A stretch of 64,000 nt of DNA from RUG11198 sp036342255 (GCA_036342255.1 JAZAUS010000001.1:124001-188000); one strand, 5' to 3'. Shown: positions 26,762-36,124, numbered from the stretch's first letter. Made by a program: numbers and translations. The notes: generated from the sequence alone by a model not told the origin.

Positions 26762-26859
26762 TGTTATAAATGTTTATAGTAAGTAATAATATTTTAATAT
26801 AATATTTGTCAATTTAATAAATGTATGATAAAATCTAGTTATATGTGGAGGTTATAATT

Positions 26860-27114
26860 ATGGATGAAGCTATGGAGAATAGATTTGGTTATTATAGAGA
26901 AAAAACTGACGAAGAATTAGAAAATGAACGAGAAGTAATAATTAATGATATGGAGTATTTGGAAAGCATTTTGAGTAATAAAGATGCTTCTAGTGAACAA
27001 AAGAGTGAGATAAAAAATAGTGATTTAAAATTTGAAAGAGAAAAATTAAAATTTATTAATAATATATTAGAAGAAAGAAATGTTAAAGTTAATAAAAGAA
27101 GTATTCATAGATAA
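26860..27114 (+). CDS. Small coiled-coil protein
   Basis: 84 residues from ATG 26860 (TGGAGGT upstream), almost entirely charged and helical (EKTDEELENEREVIINDMEYLE), consistent with a short coiled coil. It ends in a hairpin shared with the convergent regulator gene. Function unknown. Confidence 0.6.
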   Translation: MDEAMENRFGYYREKTDEELENEREVIINDMEYLESILSNKDASSEQKSEIKNSDLKFEREKLKFINNILEERNVKVNKRSIHR

Positions 27115-27126
27115 TACTTCTTTTAA
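27096..27126. terminator. Bidirectional hairpin terminator
   Basis: AGAAGTATT / AATACTTCT with flanking T-runs, overlapping the stop of the gene at 26860. Confidence 0.75.
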
Positions 27127-27629
27127 TTTAGTGTTTTACATTTATGATTATATAGATATTCGTTAATTGTATTTATGTTATATATATTATTTAAAAAACA
27201 AAATTTAATTATTAGGTCTGATATACTGTTATTAGATAGGGAGTAGTTAGCACTATTGAGTAGTTTGTCTAATTCATCTATAGATAGTTCTAAAGATAAA
27301 GATAATAGTATAACTGTATCTTTACTTGGTTTATAATTATTATTACATCTTATTTTACTAAATAGTCTACGATCTAAATTTACTTTATTATAAACATCTG
27401 AATCTTTTAAATTTTTATTATCTATATATTTGAATAATAGATTACGAAAATTATTGTCATCTAAATTATTATTTATGAAGTCATCTACATTACTAGCTCC
27501 AACATATTCTATATCAAGTGTTTCTTCCATATAATTAGCTTTTGCTCTAGTAACTTTTCCAAATAATAATTGTTTAGTTTCTTTTTCTATATAATTTTCT
27601 TTTAAATATTGTTCTAGTTTTTTATTCAT
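27123..27629 (-). CDS. Probable HTH-type protein divergent from a vWA gene
   Basis: 168 residues. The central region LKDSDVYNKVNLDRRLFSKI...YKPSKDTVILLSLSLELSIDELDKLL reads like a Cro/CI-type helix-turn-helix with the characteristic PSKDTVILL..AL.L..DE...LL ending. It is divergent from the von Willebrand factor A gene at 27702, with 72 bp between the starts. That paired arrangement suggests it regulates or works with the vWA protein. Partner ligand unknown. Confidence 0.7.
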   Translation of the reverse strand: MNKKLEQYLKENYIEKETKQLLFGKVTRAKANYMEETLDIEYVGASNVDDFINNNLDDNNFRNLLFKYIDNKNLKDSDVYNKVNLDRRLFSKIRCNNNYKPSKDTVILLSLSLELSIDELDKLLNSANYSLSNNSISDLIIKFCFLNNIYNINTINEYLYNHKCKTLN

Positions 27630-27701
27630 AATTTGTCCCTTTCTAAGTGACCAAATACACTTATATATATAGTATCATGTTTTTGAAAGGAAGGGAAGAT
27701 T

Positions 27702-28298
27702 ATGAAAAAGAAAAAAGAAAAAGATATAGTATTTTTATTGGATAGGAGTGGCTCTATGTATTCTTTTACTAATGATACTATTGGAGGTTATAATAGTTAT
27801 TTGGAAAAGGAAAGGAAGAATAGTAATACAAGGATAACTACTGTTTTGTTTGATGATCAATATGAGGTATTACATAATAGAATTAAGATAGGAGAAGTTA
27901 AGAATATTACAGATAAAGAATATTATACTAGAGGATGTACGGCTTTGTATGATGCTATTGGTAAAACTATTATGAATCTTGATAATGAAGGAGTAGATAA
28001 AGTATTGTTTGTTATTACAACTGATGGTTTAGAAAATGCTTCTCGTGAGTATAACAAAGATAGTATTAAGTCATTAATTAAAAAACATAAAAATTGGGAA
28101 TTTATGTATATAGGAGCTAATATTGATTCTTATGATGAAGGGGCTAAAATTGGTATTAGAAAAGAGAATATTGCTAATAGGGCTAATTCTAGAGAAGGTA
28201 TGGCTAGAATGTTTGGAGCCGTAGCAAAAGCTAGTAAGATGTATGAAGAAGCTGATGAGATTAATATAAGTTGGAAAAATGATTTAGAAGATAATTAA
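27702..28298 (+). CDS. von Willebrand factor A domain protein
   Basis: 198 residues forming one vWA domain. The metal-ion-dependent adhesion site is visible: DRSGSM (residues 13-18), a Thr in YYTRGCTALYDAIG, and an Asp in VITTDGLENAS. There is no signal peptide or membrane segment, so it is a cytoplasmic vWA rather than an adhesin. Such proteins often act in phosphopeptide or tellurite/stress-type systems. It is divergent from the HTH-like gene at 27123. Confidence 0.9.
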   Translation: MKKKKEKDIVFLLDRSGSMYSFTNDTIGGYNSYLEKERKNSNTRITTVLFDDQYEVLHNRIKIGEVKNITDKEYYTRGCTALYDAIGKTIMNLDNEGVDKVLFVITTDGLENASREYNKDSIKSLIKKHKNWEFMYIGANIDSYDEGAKIGIRKENIANRANSREGMARMFGAVAKASKMYEEADEINISWKNDLEDN

Positions 28299-28311
28299 AA
28301 ATACTATATTT

Positions 28312-28347
28312 AATAAATAGCAAGGATATTTGCTATTTATTTTTTTA
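28312..28347 (+). terminator. Hairpin terminator
   Basis: ATAAATAGCAA / TTGCTATTTAT then T6 after the vWA gene. Confidence 0.8.
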
Positions 28348-28421
28348 TAAACTATTAATTCTTTTTCTTGATTTATGAAATATATGATATATAATAATGA
28401 TATAGGTTAGGAGGTATATGA

Positions 28422-28880
28422 ATGAATAATAGAGAATTAGAATTACAGAGTGAAGATGAGAAAATTTTAGTGAAAATGAATAGGGTTGCATCTAAAATTA
28501 GTGGAGATGCTATAAATGAATTGGTTGAAAAAATTGATGATTATTCTGTTTATAGTTTGTTTGAACCTATTATATTAATGCTTTCTTGTAGTGATGATTA
28601 TATACTTTCTCAAAAATATTTCGAGAAAACAAATAAAGATAGTCCTTATTTAGATGAGGAAAGTTTATGTAGAAGAAAGGTATATCATGTTTTAAAAAAT
28701 AGTGGATATGATGATTTTTATATTGAAGATAATATAGAAAAATATACAGAGATGTTACTTAATTTTTATAGTAATCCTGAAAGGATTATTAATATTATTG
28801 CTATGTATGATGTTGTGACTAATGATAGTAGTAAGAATAAAGGTAATAAAGCTAGAGTTAGGAAACAAAGTGATAATTAA
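28422..28880 (+). CDS. Hypothetical protein
   Basis: 152 residues, acidic and helical (LVKMNRVASKISGDAINELVEKIDDYS). AGGAGG precedes the ATG. A Cys/Arg segment (EESLCRRKVYHVLKN) stands in the middle. It lies 30 nt before uppP and may share its transcript. No domain recognised. Confidence 0.6.
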   Translation: MNNRELELQSEDEKILVKMNRVASKISGDAINELVEKIDDYSVYSLFEPIILMLSCSDDYILSQKYFEKTNKDSPYLDEESLCRRKVYHVLKNSGYDDFYIEDNIEKYTEMLLNFYSNPERIINIIAMYDVVTNDSSKNKGNKARVRKQSDN

Positions 28881-28910
28881 ATATAATATAGAGAAAGTGA
28901 GAGTGATTAG

Positions 28911-29732
28911 ATGTTAGAGATAGTTAAAGCTATTTTATTTGGAATTATTGAAGGAATAACAGAATGGTTGCCTATTTCTTCAACTGGCCATATGATTTTG
29001 TTAGATGAATTTATTCATTTGAAAGTTAGTAGTGAGTTTTATAAATTATTTGAGGTAGTAATTCAATTGGGGGCTATTATGGCAGTTGTAATTATATATT
29101 TTAATAGGCTGTGGCCTTTTGGTAAAATGGAAAGGGATATGAAAAGAACTTTTTCTTTATGGGGAAAAATATTAGTTGCTTGTTTGCCAGCAGCTGTTAT
29201 TGGTATATTATTTGATGATTTGTTAGATAAATACTTATATAATAGTATAGTAGTTGCTTTAATGTTAATAATATATGGAATAATATTTATTGTTATTGAA
29301 TCTAAGAGAATAGGTAGTAGAAAAACTAAGAAAATTAAAGATATAACATATAAGCAAGCTCTTGGTGTAGGAGCTTTTCAGCTTTTATCTTTAATACCTG
29401 GTACTAGTAGAAGTGGGGCTACAATTATTGGTGGTTTGATATTAGGAATGGATAGAAAAATAGCTGCAGAATTTACTTTCTTTTTAGCTATTCCTGTTAT
29501 GTTTGGAGCTTCTCTTTTAAAGTTGGTAAAATATATTTTAAAAGTAGGTTTAGTATTTAAAATTAATGAAATAGTGATACTATTGGTTGGTTGTGTTGTG
29601 GCCTTTATAGTTAGTGCTATGGTAATTAAATTTTTGATGAATTATATTCGTAAACATAATTTTAAAATTTTTGGTTATTATAGAATACTTTTGGGTATTA
29701 TTGTTTTAATTTATTTTTTGTTAATTAAATAG
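28911..29732 (+). CDS. uppP: Undecaprenyl-diphosphatase UppP (BacA)
   Basis: 273 residues with seven to eight membrane segments and the two UppP signature motifs: EGITEWLPISSTGHMIL (about residues 14-30) and PGTSRSGATIIGG (about 162-174). The enzyme dephosphorylates undecaprenyl pyrophosphate so the lipid carrier can be reused in wall synthesis; active-site residues face the outside. Normal length. Ends in a hairpin terminator. Confidence 0.97.
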   Translation: MLEIVKAILFGIIEGITEWLPISSTGHMILLDEFIHLKVSSEFYKLFEVVIQLGAIMAVVIIYFNRLWPFGKMERDMKRTFSLWGKILVACLPAAVIGILFDDLLDKYLYNSIVVALMLIIYGIIFIVIESKRIGSRKTKKIKDITYKQALGVGAFQLLSLIPGTSRSGATIIGGLILGMDRKIAAEFTFFLAIPVMFGASLLKLVKYILKVGLVFKINEIVILLVGCVVAFIVSAMVIKFLMNYIRKHNFKIFGYYRILLGIIVLIYFLLIK

Positions 29733-29757
29733 ACTTCATTTTATGAAGTTTTTTTAT
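29733..29757 (+). terminator. Hairpin terminator
   Basis: ACTTCAT-TTT-ATGAAGT-T7 directly after uppP. Confidence 0.85.
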
Positions 29758-29818
29758 TAAAAATATATTATTTTTTAATAACTTGTGTTATACTTGTAAG
29801 GTAAGGTGGTGGCTAGAA

Positions 29819-30745
29819 GTGGAGAAGCAGTTTAGATCTTTAGATGAGCAAATTGATATATTAAAGAGTAAAGGCCTTATTATTGAAGATGAAGTTAAGG
29901 CAAAAGAGATTCTTTTGCGTGAGAATTATTTTTTTATAAATGGATATAGGATATTGCTTATGAATTCATATGCTGATAAAAACTTTATTATTGGTTCTAC
30001 TTTTAGGGAATTACATGGTATTTTTTTGTTTGATAGGCATATTAGAAATATTTTATTTAAATATTTGATGATAATTGAGAATCAATTAAAGTCAGTTATT
30101 TCTTATCAGTTATCACTTAAATATGGTTATAGGGATAAAGAATATTTGAATCCTAAGAATTTTACTAGTGATAGAATGAAACATAAGCGTGTTAGGGATA
30201 TTATTGATAAGATGAAGAGGCAAATTAGGGTTAATGGTACTCATCATATGGCTACTATGCATTATATTAATAATTATGGTTATATTCCTTTATGGGTATT
30301 GGTTAAAGTTTTATCTTTTGGAATTGTTTGTGAATTATATTTAATTTTGAAGAAAGAAGATCAGGTTATTATTGCTGATATTTTTGGGATAAATACTGAT
30401 TATTTGGAGAATTTTTTACCAATACTTTCTAATTATCGTAATCTTTGTGCTCATGAGGATATAGTATATGAGCATAGGACTGAAAAAGGGATTGTTAATA
30501 CACCTTATCATGAAGAATTAAATATTCCTAAGATGGATAATGAATATATATATGGTAAAAATGATATTTTTTCTGTTTTAATAATTTTAAAATATTTATT
30601 AATTAAAGATGATTTTAGATTAATGATGAGAGAAATTGAGTATGAGATTGAAAAGTTAGATGGTATAGTTAATTCAATACCTATTGATAAAATATTGGAT
30701 AGGATGGGTATACCTAAAAATTATATGGATCTTATTGATTTATAG
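29819..30745 (+). CDS. Abi-family (AbiD/AbiF-like, Abi_2) HEPN protein
   Basis: 308 residues from GTG 29819 (AGGTGG upstream). It matches Abi_2 proteins throughout: FRSLDEQIDILKSKGL at the start, LLRENYFFINGYRILL, FLFDRHIRNIL..LMIIENQLKSVISY, IPLWVLVKVLSFG, and NYRNLCAHEDIVYE near residue 220. RNLCAH is the R-x4-H motif of HEPN ribonucleases. Family members abort phage infection, probably by RNA cleavage, and act in the cytoplasm. It is followed by htrA after 11 nt, so the two may be co-transcribed. Codons resemble the core genes, so it is not obviously recent. Confidence 0.88.
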   Translation: MEKQFRSLDEQIDILKSKGLIIEDEVKAKEILLRENYFFINGYRILLMNSYADKNFIIGSTFRELHGIFLFDRHIRNILFKYLMIIENQLKSVISYQLSLKYGYRDKEYLNPKNFTSDRMKHKRVRDIIDKMKRQIRVNGTHHMATMHYINNYGYIPLWVLVKVLSFGIVCELYLILKKEDQVIIADIFGINTDYLENFLPILSNYRNLCAHEDIVYEHRTEKGIVNTPYHEELNIPKMDNEYIYGKNDIFSVLIILKYLLIKDDFRLMMREIEYEIEKLDGIVNSIPIDKILDRMGIPKNYMDLIDL

Positions 30746-30756
30746 GAGTTGTTGTT

Positions 30757-31875
30757 ATGAAGAAAAGTGAACTTAGTATAGTATTAATTATTACAATTCT
30801 TATTTCTTTTATTTTTGGTTCTATTTTTTCTTATTTGATATTATTTAAAGATAATAGTAATAGTAATGATAGTTCTGTTAGGACTAGTACTAGTATAACT
30901 CTTAAGGAAGATATGAGTATTGATAAAGGAATAGAAAAAATATATGATGCTGTTGTTGTGATAGAAGGATATAGTAAGAAACAAAAAATTTCAACAGGAA
31001 CAGGATTTATATATAAGAAAAGTGATAATAATTATTTTGTTATGACTAATCATCATGTTGTTAGTGAATGTGATGATATTAAAATAATTTTATCTGATAA
31101 AACAGAATTAGATACTACTTTAATGGGATCTGAAGCATATTCTGATATTGCTGTCTTGAAAGTAAAGAGTGATAAGATTAAACAAGTTGCTAATATTGGT
31201 AAAAGTGATACTTTGCAAGTAGGTGATACTTTATTTGCTGTTGGTTCTCCTGAAAGTGTTGATTATGCTGGGACTGTTACTAAGGGTGTTTTATCTGGTA
31301 AAGATAGATTGGTTGAGGTTGCTTTGACTAATAATAAATCTAGTGATTATTTTATGAAGGTTTTGCAAACAGATGCGGCGATTAATCCTGGTAATAGTGG
31401 GGGACCACTATGTAATATTAATGGTGATGTGATTGGAATTACGAATATGAAGTTGGTTGATTCTACTGTTGAAGGAATGGGATTTGCAATTCCTATTGAA
31501 GATGCTTTAAATTATGCTTTAGTATTTGAAAAGGGTGAAAAGCTTAAGAGACCTTATGTTGGTATAAGTATGGTTGATATTAATGATGGTTACTTTTTAT
31601 GGGAGAATAATATTACTATACCAACTAATGTAAAAAGTGGTGTAGTTGTTGTTGAGGTTGGTAAAGATTCTCCAGCTGGTGATGCTGGACTTAAAAAGGG
31701 GGATGTAATTATTCAGTTGGGTGCTAATAAAGTATCTTCTGTAGCTGAATTTAGATATGAATTATATAAAAGTAAAGTTGGAGATAAAATAAAAGTTAAG
31801 TTTATTAGGGATAAGAAGAATAAAGAAGTTGAGATTAAACTATCTGAAAAACCTAATGAAGAAGAAAAAAAATAG
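30757..31875 (+). CDS. HtrA/DegP-type serine protease with PDZ domain
   Basis: 372 residues. An N-terminal membrane anchor (about 5-30) and a Ser/Asn linker lead to a trypsin-like domain with His in MTNHHVVSE, Asp in SDIAVLKV and Ser in NPGNSGGPL, then one PDZ domain (KSGVVVVEVGKDSPAGDAGL, KGDVIIQLGANKV). These proteases degrade or refold damaged envelope proteins outside the membrane. The architecture is the normal Gram-positive HtrA type. AGGAG precedes the ATG. Confidence 0.95.
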   Translation: MKKSELSIVLIITILISFIFGSIFSYLILFKDNSNSNDSSVRTSTSITLKEDMSIDKGIEKIYDAVVVIEGYSKKQKISTGTGFIYKKSDNNYFVMTNHHVVSECDDIKIILSDKTELDTTLMGSEAYSDIAVLKVKSDKIKQVANIGKSDTLQVGDTLFAVGSPESVDYAGTVTKGVLSGKDRLVEVALTNNKSSDYFMKVLQTDAAINPGNSGGPLCNINGDVIGITNMKLVDSTVEGMGFAIPIEDALNYALVFEKGEKLKRPYVGISMVDINDGYFLWENNITIPTNVKSGVVVVEVGKDSPAGDAGLKKGDVIIQLGANKVSSVAEFRYELYKSKVGDKIKVKFIRDKKNKEVEIKLSEKPNEEEKK

Positions 31876-31969
31876 TAATAAAATATTAGTAAATTTTATT
31901 GAAGTATAATAATTAGATGTGATATAATTTGTTTAGTCAATTTGATTGATTTTGAAAGTGAGTGATAAT

Positions 31970-32509
31970 ATGGATTTTAAGAAAAGTAAAACTTATGAAA
32001 ATTTGATGACTGCATTTGCTGGTGAGAGTCAAGCTAGAAATAAATATACATATTTTGCTAGTAAAGCTAAGAAGGATGGTTATGAACAAATAGCAGCTAT
32101 TTTTGAAGAAACAGCTAATAATGAAAAAGAACATGCTAAGATGTGGTTTAAAGAACTTAATGGTGGTAGTGTTCCTGATACTAAGGATAATTTATTAGCG
32201 GCAGCTGAAGGTGAAAATTATGAATGGACTGATATGTATGATGAATTTGCTAAGGTTGCTGAAGAAGAAGGATTTAAGGATATAGCAGCTAAGTTTAGAA
32301 TGGTTGGTGAAATAGAAAAACATCATGAAGAAAGATATAGAAAATTACTTAAAAATATTGATGATGAGTTAGTTTTTTCTCGTGATGAAGAGGCTATTTG
32401 GATATGTAGGAATTGTGGGCATATTGTAATTGGAAAGAAGGCTCCAAAGATTTGTCCAGTATGTGCTCATCCTCAAAGTTATTTTGAGCTTAGAAAGGAA
32501 AATTATTAA
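31970..32509 (+). CDS. Rubrerythrin
   Basis: 179 residues from ATG 31970 (GAGTGATA upstream). The ferritin-like four-helix diiron domain carries GESQARNKY, EETANNEKEHAKM and VGEIEKHHEERY ligands. A C-terminal rubredoxin-like zinc/iron site has ICRNCG and ICPVCAHP. Rubrerythrin reduces hydrogen peroxide in anaerobes, which suggests an anaerobic or microaerophilic host. Confidence 0.96.
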   Translation: MDFKKSKTYENLMTAFAGESQARNKYTYFASKAKKDGYEQIAAIFEETANNEKEHAKMWFKELNGGSVPDTKDNLLAAAEGENYEWTDMYDEFAKVAEEEGFKDIAAKFRMVGEIEKHHEERYRKLLKNIDDELVFSRDEEAIWICRNCGHIVIGKKAPKICPVCAHPQSYFELRKENY

Positions 32510-32510
32510 G

Positions 32511-32546
32511 AAGAAGGTCTATTTTAAATAAACTTTCTTTTTTTGT
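32511..32546 (+). terminator. Hairpin terminator
   Basis: GAAGGTCTATTT pairs with AAATAAACTTTC (one mismatch, one GU) and T7 follows rubrerythrin. Confidence 0.7.
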
Positions 32547-32648
32547 GTTAAAAAAGTGTAAAGTAAGAAAAAAAACAATAAAAATAATAGGAATTTTTTT
32601 TAAGTTTGATATAATTATTTTAAGATAATGAGAGGTAGGTGTGGACTC

Positions 32649-34739
32649 TTGAAAAGAAATTATTTTTTGGTTGCTTTTGTATTATTTTTTGGATGTTTAA
32701 ATTCTGTTTTTGCTGCTACTACAGGAACAGTTGTTGTAGATGATTATTTAAATGTTAGAAAAATGGTGGGTGGAGATATTATATCTAAGCTTAATAATGG
32801 TAGTGTTGTGACTGTAATTGATTCTAATGCTGGTTCTAATAGTAGTTGTAAAGCATGGTATAAGATTAAATATGGTAATTATAATGAAGAAGGATATGCT
32901 TGTGGGGATTATATATCATTATTAAAAGGATATGCTTCTTGTGTTGAAAATAATGATCCTGTTAATATTTGGAAAGATGTTAATAAAAGTAGTAAAATTA
33001 CTAGTGTTAGCTGTGATAGAGAAATGGAAATATTAGATAAGGATATTAGTAGTAATAATAAATGTTCTAATAACTGGTATAAGGTTAAGTATGGTTCTAG
33101 TGTTGGTTATGCTTGTAGTACTTATGTTTATACTACTAAACCAGTTACTACTAGTACTAGTTATGGACGTCCTTGGACTACTCCTATGAAAGCTATTGTT
33201 GGTGGTGCAGAGTTTATTGCTGAGAATTATATTTCTAAAGGACAACATACTTCATATTTGAAGAAGTTTAATGTTAATCCTAAATCTTCTTATAGTACAT
33301 ATAATCATCAATATATGGCTAATTTGGCTGCTCCTAGTAGTGAAGCTCGTAGTAGTTATAATTCATATAAGAATAATAATTTATTGAGTTTACCACTTCA
33401 TTTTATTATACCTACTTATAAGAATATGCCTAATAGCACAGCTTTACCTGGAAGTAGTGCTGATAATTCTGGTATTGCAAGTAGTGATAGTAATTTTGAA
33501 AGTAAATTAAATGCTCAAGGATTTGATGAAAGTTATAAGAAAAAATTAAGATTATTACATAGTAAGTATTCTAATTGGACATTTGAAAATTTAAGTACAG
33601 GTTTAGATTTTAGTAAAGCTGTTAGTGCTGAACAATCTGTAAGTTCTATTAATACTGGAGCTCAATACTATTATAATAATGGTAGTGTTCAAACAGAACC
33701 AGGATGGTATATGGCTAATACAGAAACTGTTTCTTATTATTTGGATCCTAGAAATTTTTTGAATGAGACTTATATATTAATGTTTGAAAGTTTAAAATAT
33801 TCTTCAAATTATACTGAAAATGTTGTTCAAAGTGTTATAGGTAATACTTTTATGAAGGATAGTAGTAGTTTGGATAATAAAACTTATGCTAAGATATTTG
33901 TAGAAGCTGGTAAGAGTAAGGATGTTAGTCCTGTTTATTTGGCTAGTTTAGCTAGACAAGAATCTGGTGTTAATGGTTCAAAGGCTACTACTGGTGCACA
34001 ATTTACATATAAGAATGTAACATATAAAGGTTTATATAATTTCTTTAATATTGGTGCATATAGTAGCGAAGAAAGTCCTATTTTAGCTGGATTGGTTTGG
34101 GCTAGTGGTGGAGATAGATGTGTTGTAGTTGGTAATAATTGTGGTACAAATAGTAATAATTCAAATAATAATACTAATAATACATCAACTAATACTACAA
34201 ATAATAATAATGTAGGTAATTCTAGTTCAAATAATACAACAACAAATAATAATACGACAACAAATAATACAAACCAACCTGCTGTAACTACTGTTACAAA
34301 TAGAGGTAGTAATTATTATATTAATAAGTTAAATGTTAGAAATAATGCTGGTTATATTAATGGATTATCTATTGGTACTACTGTAAATACTATTTTAAAT
34401 AAATTAACTGATACTAAAAAGGTAAGTATTGTTAATATTAATGGTATTGGTATTAGTGGTAATACAAAAATAGGTACAGGAAGTAATATTAAAGTTACTG
34501 ATTTGGATGATAAGACAGAGTATAATTATAGAGTTGTTATGTATGGGGATGTTAATGGTGATGGGGCTATTAGCTCTGCAGATTATATAATGATAAAGAA
34601 TTATATAATGGGTAAAGATAGATTAGTTGATGCTAAATTAAAAGGTGCTGATGTTAATAAGAGTAATAATGTTAATTCGGCAGATTATATAATGATAAAG
34701 AATTATATAATGGGTAAGACTAATATTAGTCAAACTTAG
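32649..34739 (+). CDS. Secreted glucosaminidase-like autolysin with SH3 repeats and a dockerin
   Basis: About 696 residues from TTG 32649 (AGGTGTGG upstream). A signal peptide (FLVAFVLFFGCLNSVFA) is followed by two SH3-like repeats (each with a YGN/YGS..YACGDYIS-type end), a glucosaminidase-like region (WYMANTETVSYYLDPRNFLNETYIL, ... VSPVYLASLARQESG) and an Asn/Thr-rich linker. A C-terminal type I dockerin closes the protein: DVNGDGAISSADYIMIKNYI and a second DVNKSNNVNSADY half. A 38-bp stretch is identical in the two dockerin halves. The enzyme probably cuts wall glycan; the dockerin implies non-covalent tethering to a cohesin-like partner, possibly the next gene. Confidence 0.88.
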   Translation: MKRNYFLVAFVLFFGCLNSVFAATTGTVVVDDYLNVRKMVGGDIISKLNNGSVVTVIDSNAGSNSSCKAWYKIKYGNYNEEGYACGDYISLLKGYASCVENNDPVNIWKDVNKSSKITSVSCDREMEILDKDISSNNKCSNNWYKVKYGSSVGYACSTYVYTTKPVTTSTSYGRPWTTPMKAIVGGAEFIAENYISKGQHTSYLKKFNVNPKSSYSTYNHQYMANLAAPSSEARSSYNSYKNNNLLSLPLHFIIPTYKNMPNSTALPGSSADNSGIASSDSNFESKLNAQGFDESYKKKLRLLHSKYSNWTFENLSTGLDFSKAVSAEQSVSSINTGAQYYYNNGSVQTEPGWYMANTETVSYYLDPRNFLNETYILMFESLKYSSNYTENVVQSVIGNTFMKDSSSLDNKTYAKIFVEAGKSKDVSPVYLASLARQESGVNGSKATTGAQFTYKNVTYKGLYNFFNIGAYSSEESPILAGLVWASGGDRCVVVGNNCGTNSNNSNNNTNNTSTNTTNNNNVGNSSSNNTTTNNNTTTNNTNQPAVTTVTNRGSNYYINKLNVRNNAGYINGLSIGTTVNTILNKLTDTKKVSIVNINGIGISGNTKIGTGSNIKVTDLDDKTEYNYRVVMYGDVNGDGAISSADYIMIKNYIMGKDRLVDAKLKGADVNKSNNVNSADYIMIKNYIMGKTNISQT

Positions 34740-34751
34740 GGGGTGATGTAA

Positions 34752-36035
34752 TTGAAAAATATAATTAGTAGAATATTATTTATAATAATAATCTTTATGG
34801 TAGGAATAGGTAATGTATCTGCAGCTGGTAAATATACTATTTCTTTGAGTAGTACTAGTGTTTCTAAAGGTAAGAGTGTAACATTATATATTAAAGCTAC
34901 AGATTGTGCTGGTAAATTTAATGTTTCGACTTCTGATGCTACGGTTGCTAATTTATCTTCTGGCTATGTATTTGCAGATAATAATACGGAAACAATAACA
35001 GTGAATACTATTAATGCTGGCTCTGCTATTATTACTGTTACTGCTGCTGATGTTACTGATTATGATAATAATAAGGTTACTGGGACTAAGACTTTAAAAA
35101 TTAATGTTTCTGGTGAGAGTAATAATTCTAATGGTGGTAATTCATCTAGTGTTTCTAATGAAAAAAAATCTAGTGATGCTTCTTTAAAGTCTCTTTCAAT
35201 TGAAAATATTAATATTAGTCCTGAATTTAAAAGTGATGTTTTAGATTATAAGGCTGAAGCTGAGGCAGGTATAGAAAAAATTAAAATTAATGCAATTGCA
35301 AATGATGATAAGGCTACTGTTAGTGGTATTGGTGAGGTTAGTGTTAGTAGTGGAGCTAATAAATTAGAAGTAATAGTAGCAGCAGAAGATGGAACTACTA
35401 AGACGTATGTTGTTAATTTAACAGTTAAAGAATATGATCCTATTGTTGTAAAGATTGGTAAGAAAAAATATACTGTTGTTAGAAAAAAAGATGATTTACC
35501 TGATGTTGATTTGTTTGAAGATAAGAAGATAAAAATAGATAAAGATGAAGTTGATGGTTATTATAATGATAAATTAAAAATATATTTAGTTGGTTTAAAG
35601 GATGAAAAAGGTAATATTAAAATGTATATATATGAACCTGATGATAATAGTTATACATTATATAAATGGGTTACAGTTGGTAAAATAACTTTATTTATTA
35701 ATAAACCTGTGAAAAAAATATCTAATTTTAAGAAATTTAATACAATAATAAATAATACTAAAGTTGATATTTATAAGCTTTTTTCTAGCGAGAAGATAGG
35801 TTTAATATATGGAACTAATGTTGCTACTGGTAATAAGGGTTATTATGTATATGATAAGAGTGAAGATACTTTGGCTAGATATTATGATAAAGTAGTTGGA
35901 GTAGTAGAGAAAAAGTATAAGAAGAAAAATAGTATGTTAATGATAATTCTTGGTGTTGTTAGTAGTGTGTTAATTATTGTGGATATTGTATTAATAATTG
36001 TTAATAGGAAGGGAAAGAAGAAAACACGAAGATAG
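34752..36035 (+). CDS. Surface protein with Ig-like and cadherin-like domains and C-terminal anchor
   Basis: 427 residues from TTG 34752 (GGGGGTGATG upstream). A signal peptide is followed by an Ig/cohesin-like beta domain (KYTISLSSTSVSKGKSVTLY..., residues 27-125), a Ser/Asn linker, a cadherin-like beta-sandwich domain (LKSLSIENINISPEFKSDVLDY..., about 145-230) and a further extracellular region. A membrane helix with basic tail (VLIIVDIVLIIVNRKGKKK) ends it. Lying 12 nt after the dockerin enzyme, it is the obvious candidate to hold it at the surface. Whether the first domain is a true cohesin cannot be decided by eye. Confidence 0.82.
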   Translation: MKNIISRILFIIIIFMVGIGNVSAAGKYTISLSSTSVSKGKSVTLYIKATDCAGKFNVSTSDATVANLSSGYVFADNNTETITVNTINAGSAIITVTAADVTDYDNNKVTGTKTLKINVSGESNNSNGGNSSSVSNEKKSSDASLKSLSIENINISPEFKSDVLDYKAEAEAGIEKIKINAIANDDKATVSGIGEVSVSSGANKLEVIVAAEDGTTKTYVVNLTVKEYDPIVVKIGKKKYTVVRKKDDLPDVDLFEDKKIKIDKDEVDGYYNDKLKIYLVGLKDEKGNIKMYIYEPDDNSYTLYKWVTVGKITLFINKPVKKISNFKKFNTIINNTKVDIYKLFSSEKIGLIYGTNVATGNKGYYVYDKSEDTLARYYDKVVGVVEKKYKKKNSMLMIILGVVSSVLIIVDIVLIIVNRKGKKKTRR

Positions 36036-36047
36036 GTTTTCTTCTTT
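36016..36047 (+). terminator. Hairpin terminator overlapping the stop codon
   Basis: AGAAGAAAAC / GTTTTCTTCT, 10-bp stem spanning the TAG of the surface-protein gene. Confidence 0.75.
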
Positions 36048-36124
36048 GTTAATTTATAGAAATAAATACTGATAAATATGCAAAAAAAGTTTTAGTACAT
36101 GTTAATTACATTTAATAAATTCTA

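Noticed and set aside
25786..26860. Element inserted at tRNA-Thr
   Set aside because: No second copy of the tRNA-Thr 3' end or arm-like repeat pair was found downstream; only the A-rich codons of the metallopeptidase gene hint at it.
29733..29818. Non-coding RNA partner upstream of the Abi gene
   Set aside because: The interval is under 90 bp and is occupied by the uppP terminator and promoter-like DNA, with no further structure visible.
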